Assembly (NCBI GenBank): GCA_944392965.1
Contig: CALXYM010000014.1
Span: 1 to 54,372, forward strand
Reading direction: 5' to 3'
Length of the DNA: 54,372 nucleotides
From: an uncultured Spirochaetaceae bacterium
GTDB lineage: Bacteria > Spirochaetota > Spirochaetia > Sphaerochaetales > Sphaerochaetaceae
Shown: positions 43,317-53,216 of the stretch, in pieces
How the letters are laid out: the number at the start of each line of letters is the position of its first letter
How positions within the stretch are numbered: position 1 is the stretch's first letter
Position numbers and translations under genes: made by a program
Notes under the pieces: generated by a model
What the model was told of the DNA's origin: nothing
Database searches by the model: none
Seen by the model: only the letters and a program-made list of their open reading frames with translations

Positions 43317-44143
43317 TTCATAAAAGAATAAATTTAAGAGAAGATGGGAAGGTTTATCTTGTCACTTATATTCATGAGAAATATGAACCATTCTGGGAAG
43401 GCGAACGTCCTTGGCAACCTGAATTACGACCAGCGATAATTTTTGCTCCTGGAGGAGCTTTCCGAAAATGTACGCCAAGGGCAGGTGATCCAATGGCGGT
43501 CAATTTTCTTACTGCAGGATTCAATGTATTTACTCTTTATTATTCATTGGGTGAAGATGCTCTTTATCCTCAAGTTCTTGAGGATGCGTGTCTAGCGGTA
43601 TGGACAGTCAGAAAGAATGCTGCGGAATGGCATATTGATCCAGATAAGATAGCAATGGGAGGCTTTTCTGCTGGAGGTTGTATTACAACGATGCTTGGAA
43701 CCCAATGGAATACTTTAGGGCTTTGCTCAAGATTAGGAATCCCAGAAGGAGGAAATAAACCTAATGCTTTGATTATTGGATATGCTCCAACAGTTTCAGA
43801 CGATTCAAGAGCAAAGGCGGGGAATACTAATCTTACTCCTGGTGCAATTATGAAACAGAACCCACCCGAGTTGAATACATATAAGATGGTTTCTTCTGAT
43901 ACCCCACCAGCTTTTATTTGGCATACATATGAAGATGAGAAAGTACCGTGCATTAATGCCTTGAAATTTGCTTCTTCCTGTGTAGAAAAAGGTGTCCCTG
44001 TTGAGTTGCACTTATTCCAACATGGGAAACATGGATTAAATACAGCAACTGATTTGTCTATGTATGGGGAACCCATTCCCACAAATACAAATTATTGGAT
44101 TCCTATGTGTATTAAGTGGTTAAGGAGTTTATTCCAATTTTAA
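43313..44143 (+). CDS. Alpha/beta hydrolase, BD-FAE/acetyl-esterase-like
   Basis: About 276 residues. ATG 43313 overlaps the dehydrogenase stop; an upstream open frame to 43148 has no ribosome site. PGGAF oxyanion region, nucleophile in GFSAGG, Asp in YEDEKVP and His in HGKHGLN. No signal peptide, so cytoplasmic. It could release a hydroxy acid from an imported ester or lactone, or remove an acyl group from a sugar derivative. Confidence 0.9.
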   Translation: MIHKRINLREDGKVYLVTYIHEKYEPFWEGERPWQPELRPAIIFAPGGAFRKCTPRAGDPMAVNFLTAGFNVFTLYYSLGEDALYPQVLEDACLAVWTVRKNAAEWHIDPDKIAMGGFSAGGCITTMLGTQWNTLGLCSRLGIPEGGNKPNALIIGYAPTVSDDSRAKAGNTNLTPGAIMKQNPPELNTYKMVSSDTPPAFIWHTYEDEKVPCINALKFASSCVEKGVPVELHLFQHGKHGLNTATDLSMYGEPIPTNTNYWIPMCIKWLRSLFQF

Positions 44144-44171
44144 AAATAAAAAAGGAAAAAGGAGGAAAAGT

Positions 44172-45719
44172 ATGAAAAAAACTTTTACATTCATTGCGTT
44201 ATTAATGTTTTGTATGGCTCTTTTTGCTGGTGGTAGTAATGAGCAGTCATCTGACATTCCCGCTTCCGTTAGTCTTAGTGATAAGAGTGAGGTAACTGTT
44301 GCGGTCACACAGAATCTTGTTTCTCTCGATGTTGGAACCACCCCAAGTGGGGCATCTCTAGCTGTTTTTGACATGATTTATGATTATCTCGTAGATAGTG
44401 ATCATAATGGCAATTTAATGCCACAATTGGCTACAAGTTGGGAAGTTTCTGAAGATAACCTGACTTGGACATTCCATCTAAGAGAAGGTGTTAAGTTTCA
44501 TAATGGGGAAGATTTTACATCTGATGATGTTGTTTTCACATTTGAAAGAATGCAGGAGAATCCATCGAAGTATCCACTTTATTCTGCAAACAATTTTTCT
44601 TTGATTGTAAGTGTAGATGCAATCGATGATTATACTGTTACCTTTACTACTTCTGAACCTTTCGGTGCTTTGCTTACATCTCTTTCTGGTATGGCGATCA
44701 TACCTGCGGATACTGTTAGAGAGCTGGGGGATGCCTTTTTTACAGAAGGATATTGTTATGGTACAGGACCATGGAAATTTGAGGAATGGATAGATGGTCA
44801 GTATATATCATTTACAAGAAATGATGAGTATTGGGCAGGGCAGACTTCCAATGTTGATAGGTTGGTAATGAGGTTTATCACGGAATCTTCTTCAATTGTT
44901 GCAGGCCTTATTTCTGGTACGATCGATGCAACAGGACGTGTTCCTAGTGATATGCTTTCTCAATTTGATGGGCATCCAGAAATTATATTAGATACAGTAG
45001 ATACATCTCAAATACTGATAATAGGACTTCAGTGTGGGGATTATAGTCCTTTCCATGATGAGAATGTAAGAAAAGCTTTCTCCTATGCGATAGATAGGCA
45101 ACTTCTTTGTGATGCGATTATGGGAGGAGGAAAAGCTTCTAACAGCATAATGTCTGAAGGAACTCTTGGATATGATGCTAATGTTAAGATGCCATATGAT
45201 CCAGAATTAGCGAAACAATTACTTTCTGAATCTGATTATAATGGTGAACCTATTACACTGTATGTTAACACCGCTGTTGTTCAGGGGGAGGAAATCATGC
45301 TTGCAGTTTGTGATATGGTTAATTCTGTAGGATTTAATTGTAATATCCAGATGGTAGAGCAGGCATATATTAATGAAGTAAGAGTCAGTGGCGATTATGA
45401 TGCCTATGTCGTGACTGCATCATTTACAGGAGGAGATCCCTATGGATATTTGAATCAAAGGGTTCTTTCTGATTCTCATCATCATAATTATGCAGATCCT
45501 GAGATTAATGACTATATTACTCTTTCTAATCGGGAGACTGATCAGACTCAGAGAAATGAGTATTTAAAATCTGCAGTAGGATTGATGTCAGAGCATTGTG
45601 CTCCTCAGATCGCTCTTTTCTGTTATGAATACAATACTGCAATCAGAGATGGTGTGGAAGGAATCGAATATAGTCCTGAAGGTCTCTACTACTTTGACGA
45701 TGTGTACATCGATAAATAA
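44172..45719 (+). CDS. ABC substrate-binding protein, family 5 (peptide/nickel type)
   Basis: 515 residues of the DppA/OppA class. Signal peptide KKTFTFIALLMFCMALFA then GGSNEQ, without a mature-site Cys, as in other binding proteins of this window. Family blocks: LATSWEVSEDNLTWTFHLREGVKFHNG and YGTGPWKFEEW, followed by RKAFSYAIDRQLL. AAAGGAGGAAAAG precedes the ATG. Family 5 proteins bind peptides, but also oligosaccharides, opines and other ligands. Confidence 0.95.
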   Translation: MKKTFTFIALLMFCMALFAGGSNEQSSDIPASVSLSDKSEVTVAVTQNLVSLDVGTTPSGASLAVFDMIYDYLVDSDHNGNLMPQLATSWEVSEDNLTWTFHLREGVKFHNGEDFTSDDVVFTFERMQENPSKYPLYSANNFSLIVSVDAIDDYTVTFTTSEPFGALLTSLSGMAIIPADTVRELGDAFFTEGYCYGTGPWKFEEWIDGQYISFTRNDEYWAGQTSNVDRLVMRFITESSSIVAGLISGTIDATGRVPSDMLSQFDGHPEIILDTVDTSQILIIGLQCGDYSPFHDENVRKAFSYAIDRQLLCDAIMGGGKASNSIMSEGTLGYDANVKMPYDPELAKQLLSESDYNGEPITLYVNTAVVQGEEIMLAVCDMVNSVGFNCNIQMVEQAYINEVRVSGDYDAYVVTASFTGGDPYGYLNQRVLSDSHHHNYADPEINDYITLSNRETDQTQRNEYLKSAVGLMSEHCAPQIALFCYEYNTAIRDGVEGIEYSPEGLYYFDDVYIDK

Positions 45720-45760
45720 TGAATAAGAGCATAATGATGAGGAATATCGGAGGTTAATTT

Positions 45761-46681
45761 ATGGGAAAATATATTTTAAGGAGATTAGGGGCTACTATAG
45801 TTGTACTATTTTTTGCTACTTTAATTACATTTATTCTTATTCGATTAGCTCCCGGGAATCCTGCGTTAATGATGCTGGCTGATTCTGCAACTCCAGAAGA
45901 GATAGCAGCCATGGAAGCATATCTTGGCCTCGATAAACCTGTCATTGTGCAGTATCTAATTTACATTGCAGGGATTTTTAAAGGTGACTTTGGTACATCA
46001 ATTATGTATCAAAGGCCCTGCATTGATATCATTCTAAGCCGTCTTCCTGCAACTGCTTTATTAACATTTGCAGGATGTACGGTTGGGTTACTTGTTGCAA
46101 TTCCTTTAGGTGTTCTTGCTGGAGTTAAACAAGGAAGCATGGTAGACCTTTCGGCGATGACATTTGCTCTTCTTGGACAGTCAATGGCTACTGTTTGGCT
46201 TGCCGTTTTACTTGTATTGATTTTTTCCGTTCATTTAGGATGGCTGCCAGCTTTAGGGTATGGAACTTTTAAGCATCTTATTTTACCTGCCATTACAATA
46301 GGCTTTCCTCTTGCGAGCCAGACAACTCGACTTGCTCGATCTGGTATGGTTGATGTTTTAAAAGAGGACTATATTACTTCAACTTACGCAAAAGGAATCA
46401 GTCGTAGGCAAGTATATACAAAGTATGCATTTAAAAATGCGATGCTACCGGTTATCACAATTGTCGGACTACAGATTGCTGGGTATTTAGGTGGAGCGGT
46501 TGTTACGGAGCAGGTTTTTAGCTGGCCCGGGTTAGGAGCCTTAATGGTTTCTGCAATTGGAAATAGGGACTATCCATTGGTACAATCGACCTTGCTTGTC
46601 GTGGCTGTAATGGTATCTTTGGTTAATCTGATTGTAGATATCATAAACTGTCTTGTTGATAGGCGTATGACTTTAAACTAA
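45761..46681 (+). CDS. ABC permease, DppB type
   Basis: 306 residues, about six transmembrane helices. N-terminal RRLGATIVVLFFATLITFILIR, LAPGNPA, and the coupling segment YAKGISRRQVYTKYAFKNAM. CGGAGG site before the ATG. Followed at 15 nt by its DppC partner. Confidence 0.96.
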   Translation: MGKYILRRLGATIVVLFFATLITFILIRLAPGNPALMMLADSATPEEIAAMEAYLGLDKPVIVQYLIYIAGIFKGDFGTSIMYQRPCIDIILSRLPATALLTFAGCTVGLLVAIPLGVLAGVKQGSMVDLSAMTFALLGQSMATVWLAVLLVLIFSVHLGWLPALGYGTFKHLILPAITIGFPLASQTTRLARSGMVDVLKEDYITSTYAKGISRRQVYTKYAFKNAMLPVITIVGLQIAGYLGGAVVTEQVFSWPGLGALMVSAIGNRDYPLVQSTLLVVAVMVSLVNLIVDIINCLVDRRMTLN

Positions 46682-46696
46682 GGAGCGGGGAAGAAT

Positions 46697-47548
46697 ATGG
46701 ACAAGAAATTACTTTTTGGAAGAATAAAGAGAAGTAAATTTTTTATTGTTGGTGGTATTGGTGTTTTTTTCATCATAATTTTAGCTTTTACCTCTCCTCT
46801 GTTTGTAAGTTTTGATGGAACAACTAGTTCTTTAATGGAAAGATTTACACCTCCAGAAGGGTTTTCAAAAGGCCTTGCTGGTCATATTTTAGGAACAGAT
46901 CAGTTGGGAAGAGATATTCTGACAAGGATTCTTTTAGGGGCGAGAATATCTTTATCTATTGCAATTATTTGTGTGGCTCTTTCTGCTTTTATTGGTACTG
47001 TCTTGGGATTAATTGCAGGGTATTTTGGAGGAGCTGTTGACAAGATTATTATGAGAACATGTGATGTATTTCTTTCTATTCCATCTTTGATTCTTGCAAT
47101 AGCTATTATGGCGGTTTTAGGAACAAGTATAATTAATTTGATAACAGTCATGGTCATTTCCCGGTGGGTGCAGTATGCACGGCTTATGAGAAATCAGGTA
47201 ATGGTCATTAGAAATAAGGAATTTGTTTTAGCCTCTAAAGCATTCGGGGCCTCACATTGGCATATTATGTTCAAACAGATATTCGTGAATATTACTACTC
47301 CATTGATCATTTTATTGAGTCAGCAGATTGGGCAGATGATTCTTATGGAATCTTCATTGAGTTTTCTTAATATGGGAATTCAGCCTCCTCTTCCTTCTTG
47401 GGGGAGCATGATAGCTAATGGACGTTCTTATATAGCTAGTTATCCTTGGGTTGTAGTTGCTCCAGGAATTGCATTGATGCTTACAGTCCTCTCTTTTAAT
47501 TTCCTTGGTGATGGACTTAGAGATATCTTGGATCCTAAACAGAAATAA
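46697..47548 (+). CDS. ABC permease, DppC type
   Basis: 283 residues. N-terminal helix, then HILGTDQLGRDILTRILLGARISL, the DppC hallmark, and coupling segment KAFGASHWHIMFKQIF. The C-terminus ends NFLGDGLRDILDPKQK. Forms the pore with the DppB-type subunit. Confidence 0.96.
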   Translation: MDKKLLFGRIKRSKFFIVGGIGVFFIIILAFTSPLFVSFDGTTSSLMERFTPPEGFSKGLAGHILGTDQLGRDILTRILLGARISLSIAIICVALSAFIGTVLGLIAGYFGGAVDKIIMRTCDVFLSIPSLILAIAIMAVLGTSIINLITVMVISRWVQYARLMRNQVMVIRNKEFVLASKAFGASHWHIMFKQIFVNITTPLIILLSQQIGQMILMESSLSFLNMGIQPPLPSWGSMIANGRSYIASYPWVVVAPGIALMLTVLSFNFLGDGLRDILDPKQK

Positions 47549-47560
47549 TGGGAGAAAGCT

Positions 47561-48532
47561 ATGGAACATGCATTAATTGAAATAAAAGATTTAAAAGTTG
47601 AGTTTAAAACAGAACGTGCCACAGCCTATGCTCTTAATGGAGTGAATTTAGAGATAAAAAAAGGTGAATCTCTTGGACTGGTAGGAGAAGCAGGTGCTGG
47701 AAAAACTACGACGGCGCTTTCTATATTGAATTTGCTTGCAAAACCTGCTGCACATATAATGGGTGGAGATGTCTTATATAAAGGGACTTCTGTATTCTCG
47801 ATGAGTGAAAAAAAATTACGGGATATCAGGGGGAAGGAAATTTCAATGATCTTTCAGAATCCTCTTACTTCTCTTAACCCTGTTTTCACTGTTGGTGAAC
47901 AGATTGCCATGGTGTTAAGGACACACAAGAATCTGGGAAAAAAAGAAGCATTTCAGGAGGCTGGTAAATTACTCGAGACGGTAGGTATAGCCAGTTATAG
48001 ACTTTCAGATTATCCTCATCAGTTTTCGGGGGGAATGCGTCAAAGAGTTGGAATAGCAGCAAGTCTCGCATGTAATCCAGAGCTCTTGATTGCAGATGAA
48101 CCGACAACAGCATTGGATGTAACCATTCAGGCACAGATTCTTGAGTTAATGAAAGATTTGCAGGATAAGTATTCTACATCTCTTTTAATGATCACACATA
48201 ATCTAGGTATTATTTCAGAACTTTGTCAGAAAGTAGCCGTAATGTATGCTGGAAGAATAATTGAATATGGAACAGTGAAGGAAGTTTTCAAGTATCCTGC
48301 TCATCCTTATACGAAAGGACTGCTTGGTGCCATACCGCGGCTTGATGTTGATAGTGATCATCTTGAAGTTATTCCTGGGAATATAGCAAATGTTCATCAC
48401 CTTCCAAGTGGATGTAAGTTCCATCCCAGATGTGCATTCTGTAAAAAAGAATGTGAACAGGAAGAACCTGCGATGAATAGGATTAATGATAACCATTATG
48501 TAGCTTGCTATATAAATGAGGGGGGATTATGA
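47561..48532 (+). CDS. ABC ATPase, DppD type
   Basis: 323 residues. Walker A GEAGAGKTT (Glu-Ala rather than Glu-Ser), signature FSGGMRQRVGIA, Walker B LLIADEPTTALD, then the C-terminal oligopeptide-transport Cys cluster (CKFHPRCAFCKKEC), which may bind an iron-sulfur cluster. Overlaps DppF by 4 nt. Confidence 0.95.
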   Translation: MEHALIEIKDLKVEFKTERATAYALNGVNLEIKKGESLGLVGEAGAGKTTTALSILNLLAKPAAHIMGGDVLYKGTSVFSMSEKKLRDIRGKEISMIFQNPLTSLNPVFTVGEQIAMVLRTHKNLGKKEAFQEAGKLLETVGIASYRLSDYPHQFSGGMRQRVGIAASLACNPELLIADEPTTALDVTIQAQILELMKDLQDKYSTSLLMITHNLGIISELCQKVAVMYAGRIIEYGTVKEVFKYPAHPYTKGLLGAIPRLDVDSDHLEVIPGNIANVHHLPSGCKFHPRCAFCKKECEQEEPAMNRINDNHYVACYINEGGL

Positions 48533-49545
48533 TGAGAGAGAAAGAGCCATTATTAGTTGTTAATCATTTAAAAAAATACTTTGATACAAGTCGGGGTACA
48601 TTGCATGCTGTTGATGATGTATCCTTTGAGGTTTATCCGGGAGAAACACTTGGTCTGGTTGGCGAGTCAGGTTGTGGGAAAAGTACCGTCGGTAATGTTT
48701 TGATGAGGTTCTTAAATAAAACAGGAGGAGATGTCTTTTATCAGGGGGTTGAGATATTTACTAAAGATAAAAATGTGAAAACCGATTTAAGCCGAAAAAT
48801 GCAGATCATCTTTCAGGATCCCTATTCTTCACTAAATCCGAAATATACAATTAAATCTATACTGAGTGAACCTTTTAACATTCAGAAGATTGCAAAAGGA
48901 GAAGAGCTTGAATCTATCTTAAAAAGATTATGTGCGGATACGGGCATTGAAGAGGATTTGCTGGATCATTATCCTCATGAGCTTGATGGCGGGAAGCGTC
49001 AGATTGTTGGTATCGCCCGTGCTCTTTCTCTAGATCCAGAGTTCATAATTTGTGATGAGCCTGTTTCTTCTTTGGATGTTTCTGTGCAGGCAAAGATCAT
49101 TAATTTACTTATGACTCTACAAAAGAAGAAAAACTTATCATATTTATTTATTTCTCATGATTTATCTGTAGTGAGACATATCTCAGATAGGATTGCTGTT
49201 ATGTATCTTGGTCAGATTGTAGAGATTGCAGATAAAAATACAATCTTCTCCAATACAAGGCATCCTTATTCCATAGCACTGATTTCCGCTGTTCCTAAAG
49301 TTGATGTTGATCATAAAGTATCAAGGATTGTCCTGAAAGGTGATGTCCCCAGTCCTGTCGATCCCAAACCCGGATGTCGCTTTGCTCCTCGGTGTTGGAT
49401 GGCCCAAGAGAGATGTTTTACAGAAGAACCCTCTTTGACAGAAATTGAAAAAGGGCATTGTGTTGCCTGTCATTTTTGGAGGGAATCGCGTGAAAAATCG
49501 CTTACCGCTCAGCATGTAGGAATAAAAGAAAATGAAGGCTTCTGA
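48529..49545 (+). CDS. ABC ATPase, DppF type
   Basis: 338 residues. Walker A GESGCGKST, Walker B FIICDEPVSSLD, and C-terminal Cys motif (CRFAPRC...C) of the oligopeptide family. The signature reads LDGGKRQIVGIA, with Asp in place of the usual Ser. The ATG lies 4 nt inside DppD, and the gene ends 14 nt inside the LarA-like gene. Confidence 0.95.
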   Translation: MMREKEPLLVVNHLKKYFDTSRGTLHAVDDVSFEVYPGETLGLVGESGCGKSTVGNVLMRFLNKTGGDVFYQGVEIFTKDKNVKTDLSRKMQIIFQDPYSSLNPKYTIKSILSEPFNIQKIAKGEELESILKRLCADTGIEEDLLDHYPHELDGGKRQIVGIARALSLDPEFIICDEPVSSLDVSVQAKIINLLMTLQKKKNLSYLFISHDLSVVRHISDRIAVMYLGQIVEIADKNTIFSNTRHPYSIALISAVPKVDVDHKVSRIVLKGDVPSPVDPKPGCRFAPRCWMAQERCFTEEPSLTEIEKGHCVACHFWRESREKSLTAQHVGIKENEGF

Positions 49546-50842
49546 ATTATTATTTGATGATTATCGTACACTTGATGGAATTTTGGCAAAAACGACAATC
49601 CCTAAAATGTTTCGTGTTTCTGAGCATTTTCAATCGGATGTGATTGAAAATGCTTATAAGGAAACTATGAGACAATTGGAGAGTTCCGGGATAAGTAGTA
49701 CAAAAATCCTTCCTGATATGAGAATTTGTATTACTGCATCATCCCGTGGAATAGATTGCCAGAAAGAGATTCTTAAAGCAATTGTGGATTTCGTGAAACT
49801 TAAGGGAGCAAAACCTTTTGTTATACCTGCTATGGGTAGCCATGGCGGGGCGACAGCGGAAGGACAGAAAGCGATACTTGAAGAATACGGAATAACAGAA
49901 GAATATCTGGGATGTCCCATAATATCATCAATGGAAACCATCTCTCTCGGGTATGTGGAAGATGAGGGAAAACGTCTCGAAGTCAGAGTGGACGCTGCGT
50001 CAGCGAGTGCAGATGGTATAATTGTTTTTAATAGGATTAAACCTCATTCTGCTTTTCGTGGTCCATACGAATCAGGACTCATGAAAATGATGGCTATCGG
50101 AATGGGCAAGCAGTATGGGGCTGAAAGCTTACATAATGATGGTTTTGGCACTTTTAAAAGAAGAATTTTTTTATTTGGAAATTTTGTTAGAACACATCTG
50201 AATGTCCTTTTTGGAGTTTCCACAGTTGAAAATGCTTATGATAAATGTAATAGGATCGATGTGATTTCGTCTGATGAAATTCCTGAGAGGGAAAAGGAGC
50301 TATTATCTTACGCATTTACCATGATGCCTCATTTACCTGTAAAGAAAGCTGATGTTCTAGTTGTGAATCAGATTGGGAAAGATTTTTCTGGTAGTGGTAT
50401 GGATCCGAATATCACAGGAACATGGGCAACCCCATATGGGGGAGGAGGACTGGAAAAGCAAAGGGTTGTTGTTCTGGATCTTTCAGATGCAAGCCATGGA
50501 AATGCCCTTGGCATGGGAAATGCTGATATTATACCTGTCCGATTATTTGATAAAATTGATTTTATGGAAATGTATCCAAATGTCCTAACTAATACAGTTT
50601 TTCAAACTATTAAAGTACCCATGGTGTTAAAGGATGATGAAATGGCAATCAAAGCGGCGATAAAAACCTGTAATAATATTGACTTTAGAAATCCCCGAAT
50701 AGTTTTAATTAAAAATTCTCTTGATTTAGGGTGTGTCTATCTTTCTGAGGCATATTGGAAAGAAATGAATAAAAGAAAAGATGTAGAAATTCTGAGTAAG
50801 CCTGAGTATTTAAATTTTAAAAATGGACATTTGTTGTTTTAG
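49532..50842 (+). CDS. LarA-like nickel-pincer racemase homologue (DUF2088)
   Basis: 436 residues. The N-terminal DUF2088 fold is that of lactate racemase LarA, a 2-hydroxyacid racemase/epimerase with a nickel-pincer nucleotide. The key residues align closely with L. plantarum LarA: H104 (LarA H108), H172 in KPHSAF (H174), K185 in ESGLMKMM (K184) and H201 (H200, nickel ligand). Only a few residues separate the two numberings. The C-terminal domain has little resemblance I can judge. Last gene of the operon, overlapping DppF. The LarBCE cofactor genes are not in the window. Substrate unknown; a 2-hydroxy acid is likely. Confidence 0.85.
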   Translation: MKASELLFDDYRTLDGILAKTTIPKMFRVSEHFQSDVIENAYKETMRQLESSGISSTKILPDMRICITASSRGIDCQKEILKAIVDFVKLKGAKPFVIPAMGSHGGATAEGQKAILEEYGITEEYLGCPIISSMETISLGYVEDEGKRLEVRVDAASASADGIIVFNRIKPHSAFRGPYESGLMKMMAIGMGKQYGAESLHNDGFGTFKRRIFLFGNFVRTHLNVLFGVSTVENAYDKCNRIDVISSDEIPEREKELLSYAFTMMPHLPVKKADVLVVNQIGKDFSGSGMDPNITGTWATPYGGGGLEKQRVVVLDLSDASHGNALGMGNADIIPVRLFDKIDFMEMYPNVLTNTVFQTIKVPMVLKDDEMAIKAAIKTCNNIDFRNPRIVLIKNSLDLGCVYLSEAYWKEMNKRKDVEILSKPEYLNFKNGHLLF

Positions 50843-50946
50843 TGATAGATTTACTTGATAATAATGCACTATATTCCCTTTTATTAATGCTAATTTATTT
50901 ACATATAAATAATAATTTTCTTGACTGTTTCTTGATAATTGGTTGA

Positions 50947-50976
50947 TTGTATCCCTCTTTCGATTAGTTTTATAAT
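50947..50976 (+). promoter_or_regulatory. Possible promoter for the DUF6788-AAA gene
   Basis: TTGTAT (50947-50952), 18-base spacer and TATAAT (50971-50976). A second TATAAT-like element lies at 51006-51011, closer to the preferred start. Confidence 0.5.
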
Positions 50977-51029
50977 TATACCCTATGATTATGGATATAA
51001 TCGGGTATAATAGAATAAAGAGGTTTTGG

Positions 51030-52793
51030 ATGAATAATGTTTCCAGAATAAAGGAGCTTGAGACTATTATCGATTCTCTTCCTCCCGGATCCATAACAAA
51101 GAAGAAGATAAACAATAAGGTTTATTTCTATTATAGGTGGAAAGATGGAGAGAGGAGACGGGAGAAATATCTTCCATTTGAAGAAGTTGATACCTTACGG
51201 AATCAGATAGCTCATCGTAAGGCACTGGAAAAGGAACTGAAAGAACTTGGAGAGAAAAGGAAGAAAACTTCCTTAGGGCCTTCTAGTAGCCTTTTTAATA
51301 TTCTTACTGGAAATGAATTAAGGGCTTTCTCTTCTCCTGTCTCGGATTTTAAGAAGAGAGAATGCTTTAAAGAACTTAATGATTTCATTCTTGGAGACAA
51401 TTGCGATAAGGTTTTCATCCTGTATGGATTAAGAAGGACGGGAAAGACCACATTAATACGTCAGATTCTTTTTGAGATGTCAGATATTGAGTTGGAGAAA
51501 ACGGCTTTTATCCAGATAACCCCAAAAGATACACTATATAATTTATTTCAGATATTGAATGATCTTAAAACGAAGGGATTTATATATGTTTTCGTTGATG
51601 AGGTCACATTGCTTGATGATTTCATAGGAGGTTCAGCTCTTCTTTCAGATGTTTTTGCCTCCTGTGGAATGAAGATTGTTCTCTCTGGAACGGATTCTTT
51701 GAGTTTCCTTTTTGCCGAGGATGAACAGCTTTATGACAGATGCGTGATATTGCATACGACATTCATTCCTTATAGGGAATTTGAGCGTGTTCTTGGAGTC
51801 AAGGGAATAGATGAATATATCCGTTATGGAGGGACGATGAGCCTCAGTGGGGAATTGTATAATCAAAATTCCATATTCGTTAATGTCAGAAGTGCTTATG
51901 AATATGTAAATTCCGCAATTGCTAATAATATTCAGCATTCATTGAAGAATTATAAGAATGGAGGGCATTTTAGAAATCTTGTTGAATTATATGAAAAAAA
52001 TGAGTTAACCAGTGCCATAAACAGGGTTGTGGAGGATATAAATCATCGTTTTACCGTGGAAGTTCTGACAAGGGATTTCAAATCAAATGATTTATCTCTT
52101 TCCCAAAGGAATCTCAGGAAAGATACGACAGTTCTTGATAAAGTACACATAGATGATGTGACAAAAGCTCTTCGTGTGCTTCTTGAGATAAAGAATAAGG
52201 ATAGGCAATCCGTTACCATAACGGATGCTCATATTCATGAGATAGAGGAGTATTTATATCTACTTGAACTCATTGACTATGTTGATGTCATCAGTTTATC
52301 AGACATAGCAGAGAAAAAGAGACGGGTTATCATAACTCAGCCGGGGTTACGCTATACGCAGGCAGAAGCCTTGATTAAAAGCCTCATGATGGATCCCGTT
52401 TTTTCTTCTCTTTCCATCTATGAGTTGGAAGATGTCAGGAAGAGAATACTTAATGAGATTAAAGGGCGAATGTTGGAAGATATCGTATTACTTGAGACGA
52501 AAAGAGCGAATCCAGATAAGGAGGTATTCGTATTGAAATTCCCTGTAGGAGAGTTTGATATGGTGGTCTTTGATTCACAGGCCCTAACATCCGCGATCTT
52601 TGAAATAAAGTATAGTGCGGATGTGTTCCCATCTCATTACCGGCATCTTATTGATGAGGAGAAATGTCAGCAGACGGAACATAGATACGGTAAGATCACA
52701 CAGAAAGCTGTTCTTTATAGGGGAAAGGGCAGGAGTATTGAAGATGTTGAATATATTAATGTTGAAGAATATTTAAAGGGCCTGAGAAGATAG
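51030..52793 (+). CDS. AAA ATPase with DUF6788-like N-terminus and nuclease-like C-terminus
   Basis: About 587 residues. The N-terminal 80 residues match a DUF6788-like module (IKELETIIDSLPPGSITKKK, YFYYRWKDGERRREKYL). The AAA+ core follows with Walker A GLRRTGKTT and Walker B VFVDEVTLL. Near the C-terminus, EFDMVVFDSQAL ... AIFEIKYS resembles the PD-(D/E)xK-type nuclease of DUF4143-like ATPases. ATG 51030 has AAAGAGG upstream; the frame opens at 50985. Function unknown; these ATPases are mobile and repeated in many genomes. A second, broken AAA gene follows. Confidence 0.75.
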   Translation: MNNVSRIKELETIIDSLPPGSITKKKINNKVYFYYRWKDGERRREKYLPFEEVDTLRNQIAHRKALEKELKELGEKRKKTSLGPSSSLFNILTGNELRAFSSPVSDFKKRECFKELNDFILGDNCDKVFILYGLRRTGKTTLIRQILFEMSDIELEKTAFIQITPKDTLYNLFQILNDLKTKGFIYVFVDEVTLLDDFIGGSALLSDVFASCGMKIVLSGTDSLSFLFAEDEQLYDRCVILHTTFIPYREFERVLGVKGIDEYIRYGGTMSLSGELYNQNSIFVNVRSAYEYVNSAIANNIQHSLKNYKNGGHFRNLVELYEKNELTSAINRVVEDINHRFTVEVLTRDFKSNDLSLSQRNLRKDTTVLDKVHIDDVTKALRVLLEIKNKDRQSVTITDAHIHEIEEYLYLLELIDYVDVISLSDIAEKKRRVIITQPGLRYTQAEALIKSLMMDPVFSSLSIYELEDVRKRILNEIKGRMLEDIVLLETKRANPDKEVFVLKFPVGEFDMVVFDSQALTSAIFEIKYSADVFPSHYRHLIDEEKCQQTEHRYGKITQKAVLYRGKGRSIEDVEYINVEEYLKGLRR

Positions 52794-52883
52794 TTACTTA
52801 AGAATCATCGTTGACTGGGGAAATGTAATTTTACTCTTATCAGATTAAGTACTATCAATTATACTATAATTAATTGTAGTTAA

Positions 52884-53216
52884 TCGGAACTTGCTAATCT
52901 TAATAAACAGTATGAGAGCAGTTCTTATGGCTGTGTAATACTGTATGGACGCCGACGTGTTGGAAAAACAGCCTTGATTAACGAGTTCTGTAAAAATAAG
53001 CCGTCAATTTTGTTCAGTGCAATCAAAGGTAGTGAGAAAGATAATCTAAATGAGCTTTCTCGAGTCATATCAGAATACCAATATGGTATGGATGAAAACA
53101 TTCAATTTTCATTTTCTGATCTTCGATCGGCATTAATTCCCATAAGCAGGGTGGCAAAAGGTAAGCATCTGGTATTTTGTATCGATGAACTGCCTTATCT
53201 TGCTGTGACGGTACCA
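52884..53216 (+). pseudogene. AAA ATPase remnant, disrupted at both ends
   Basis: In frame, residues ELANLNKQYESSS lead into Walker A YGRRRVGKTALI and then CIDELPYLA near 53196, the Walker B region of the same ATPase class. A stop (52881-52883) directly precedes ELANL, while a VNR-like start appears in the next frame, so the 5' end looks frameshifted. The 3' part is lost where the TnpB element begins, near 53206-53217. No start codon is visible upstream. Confidence 0.8.
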
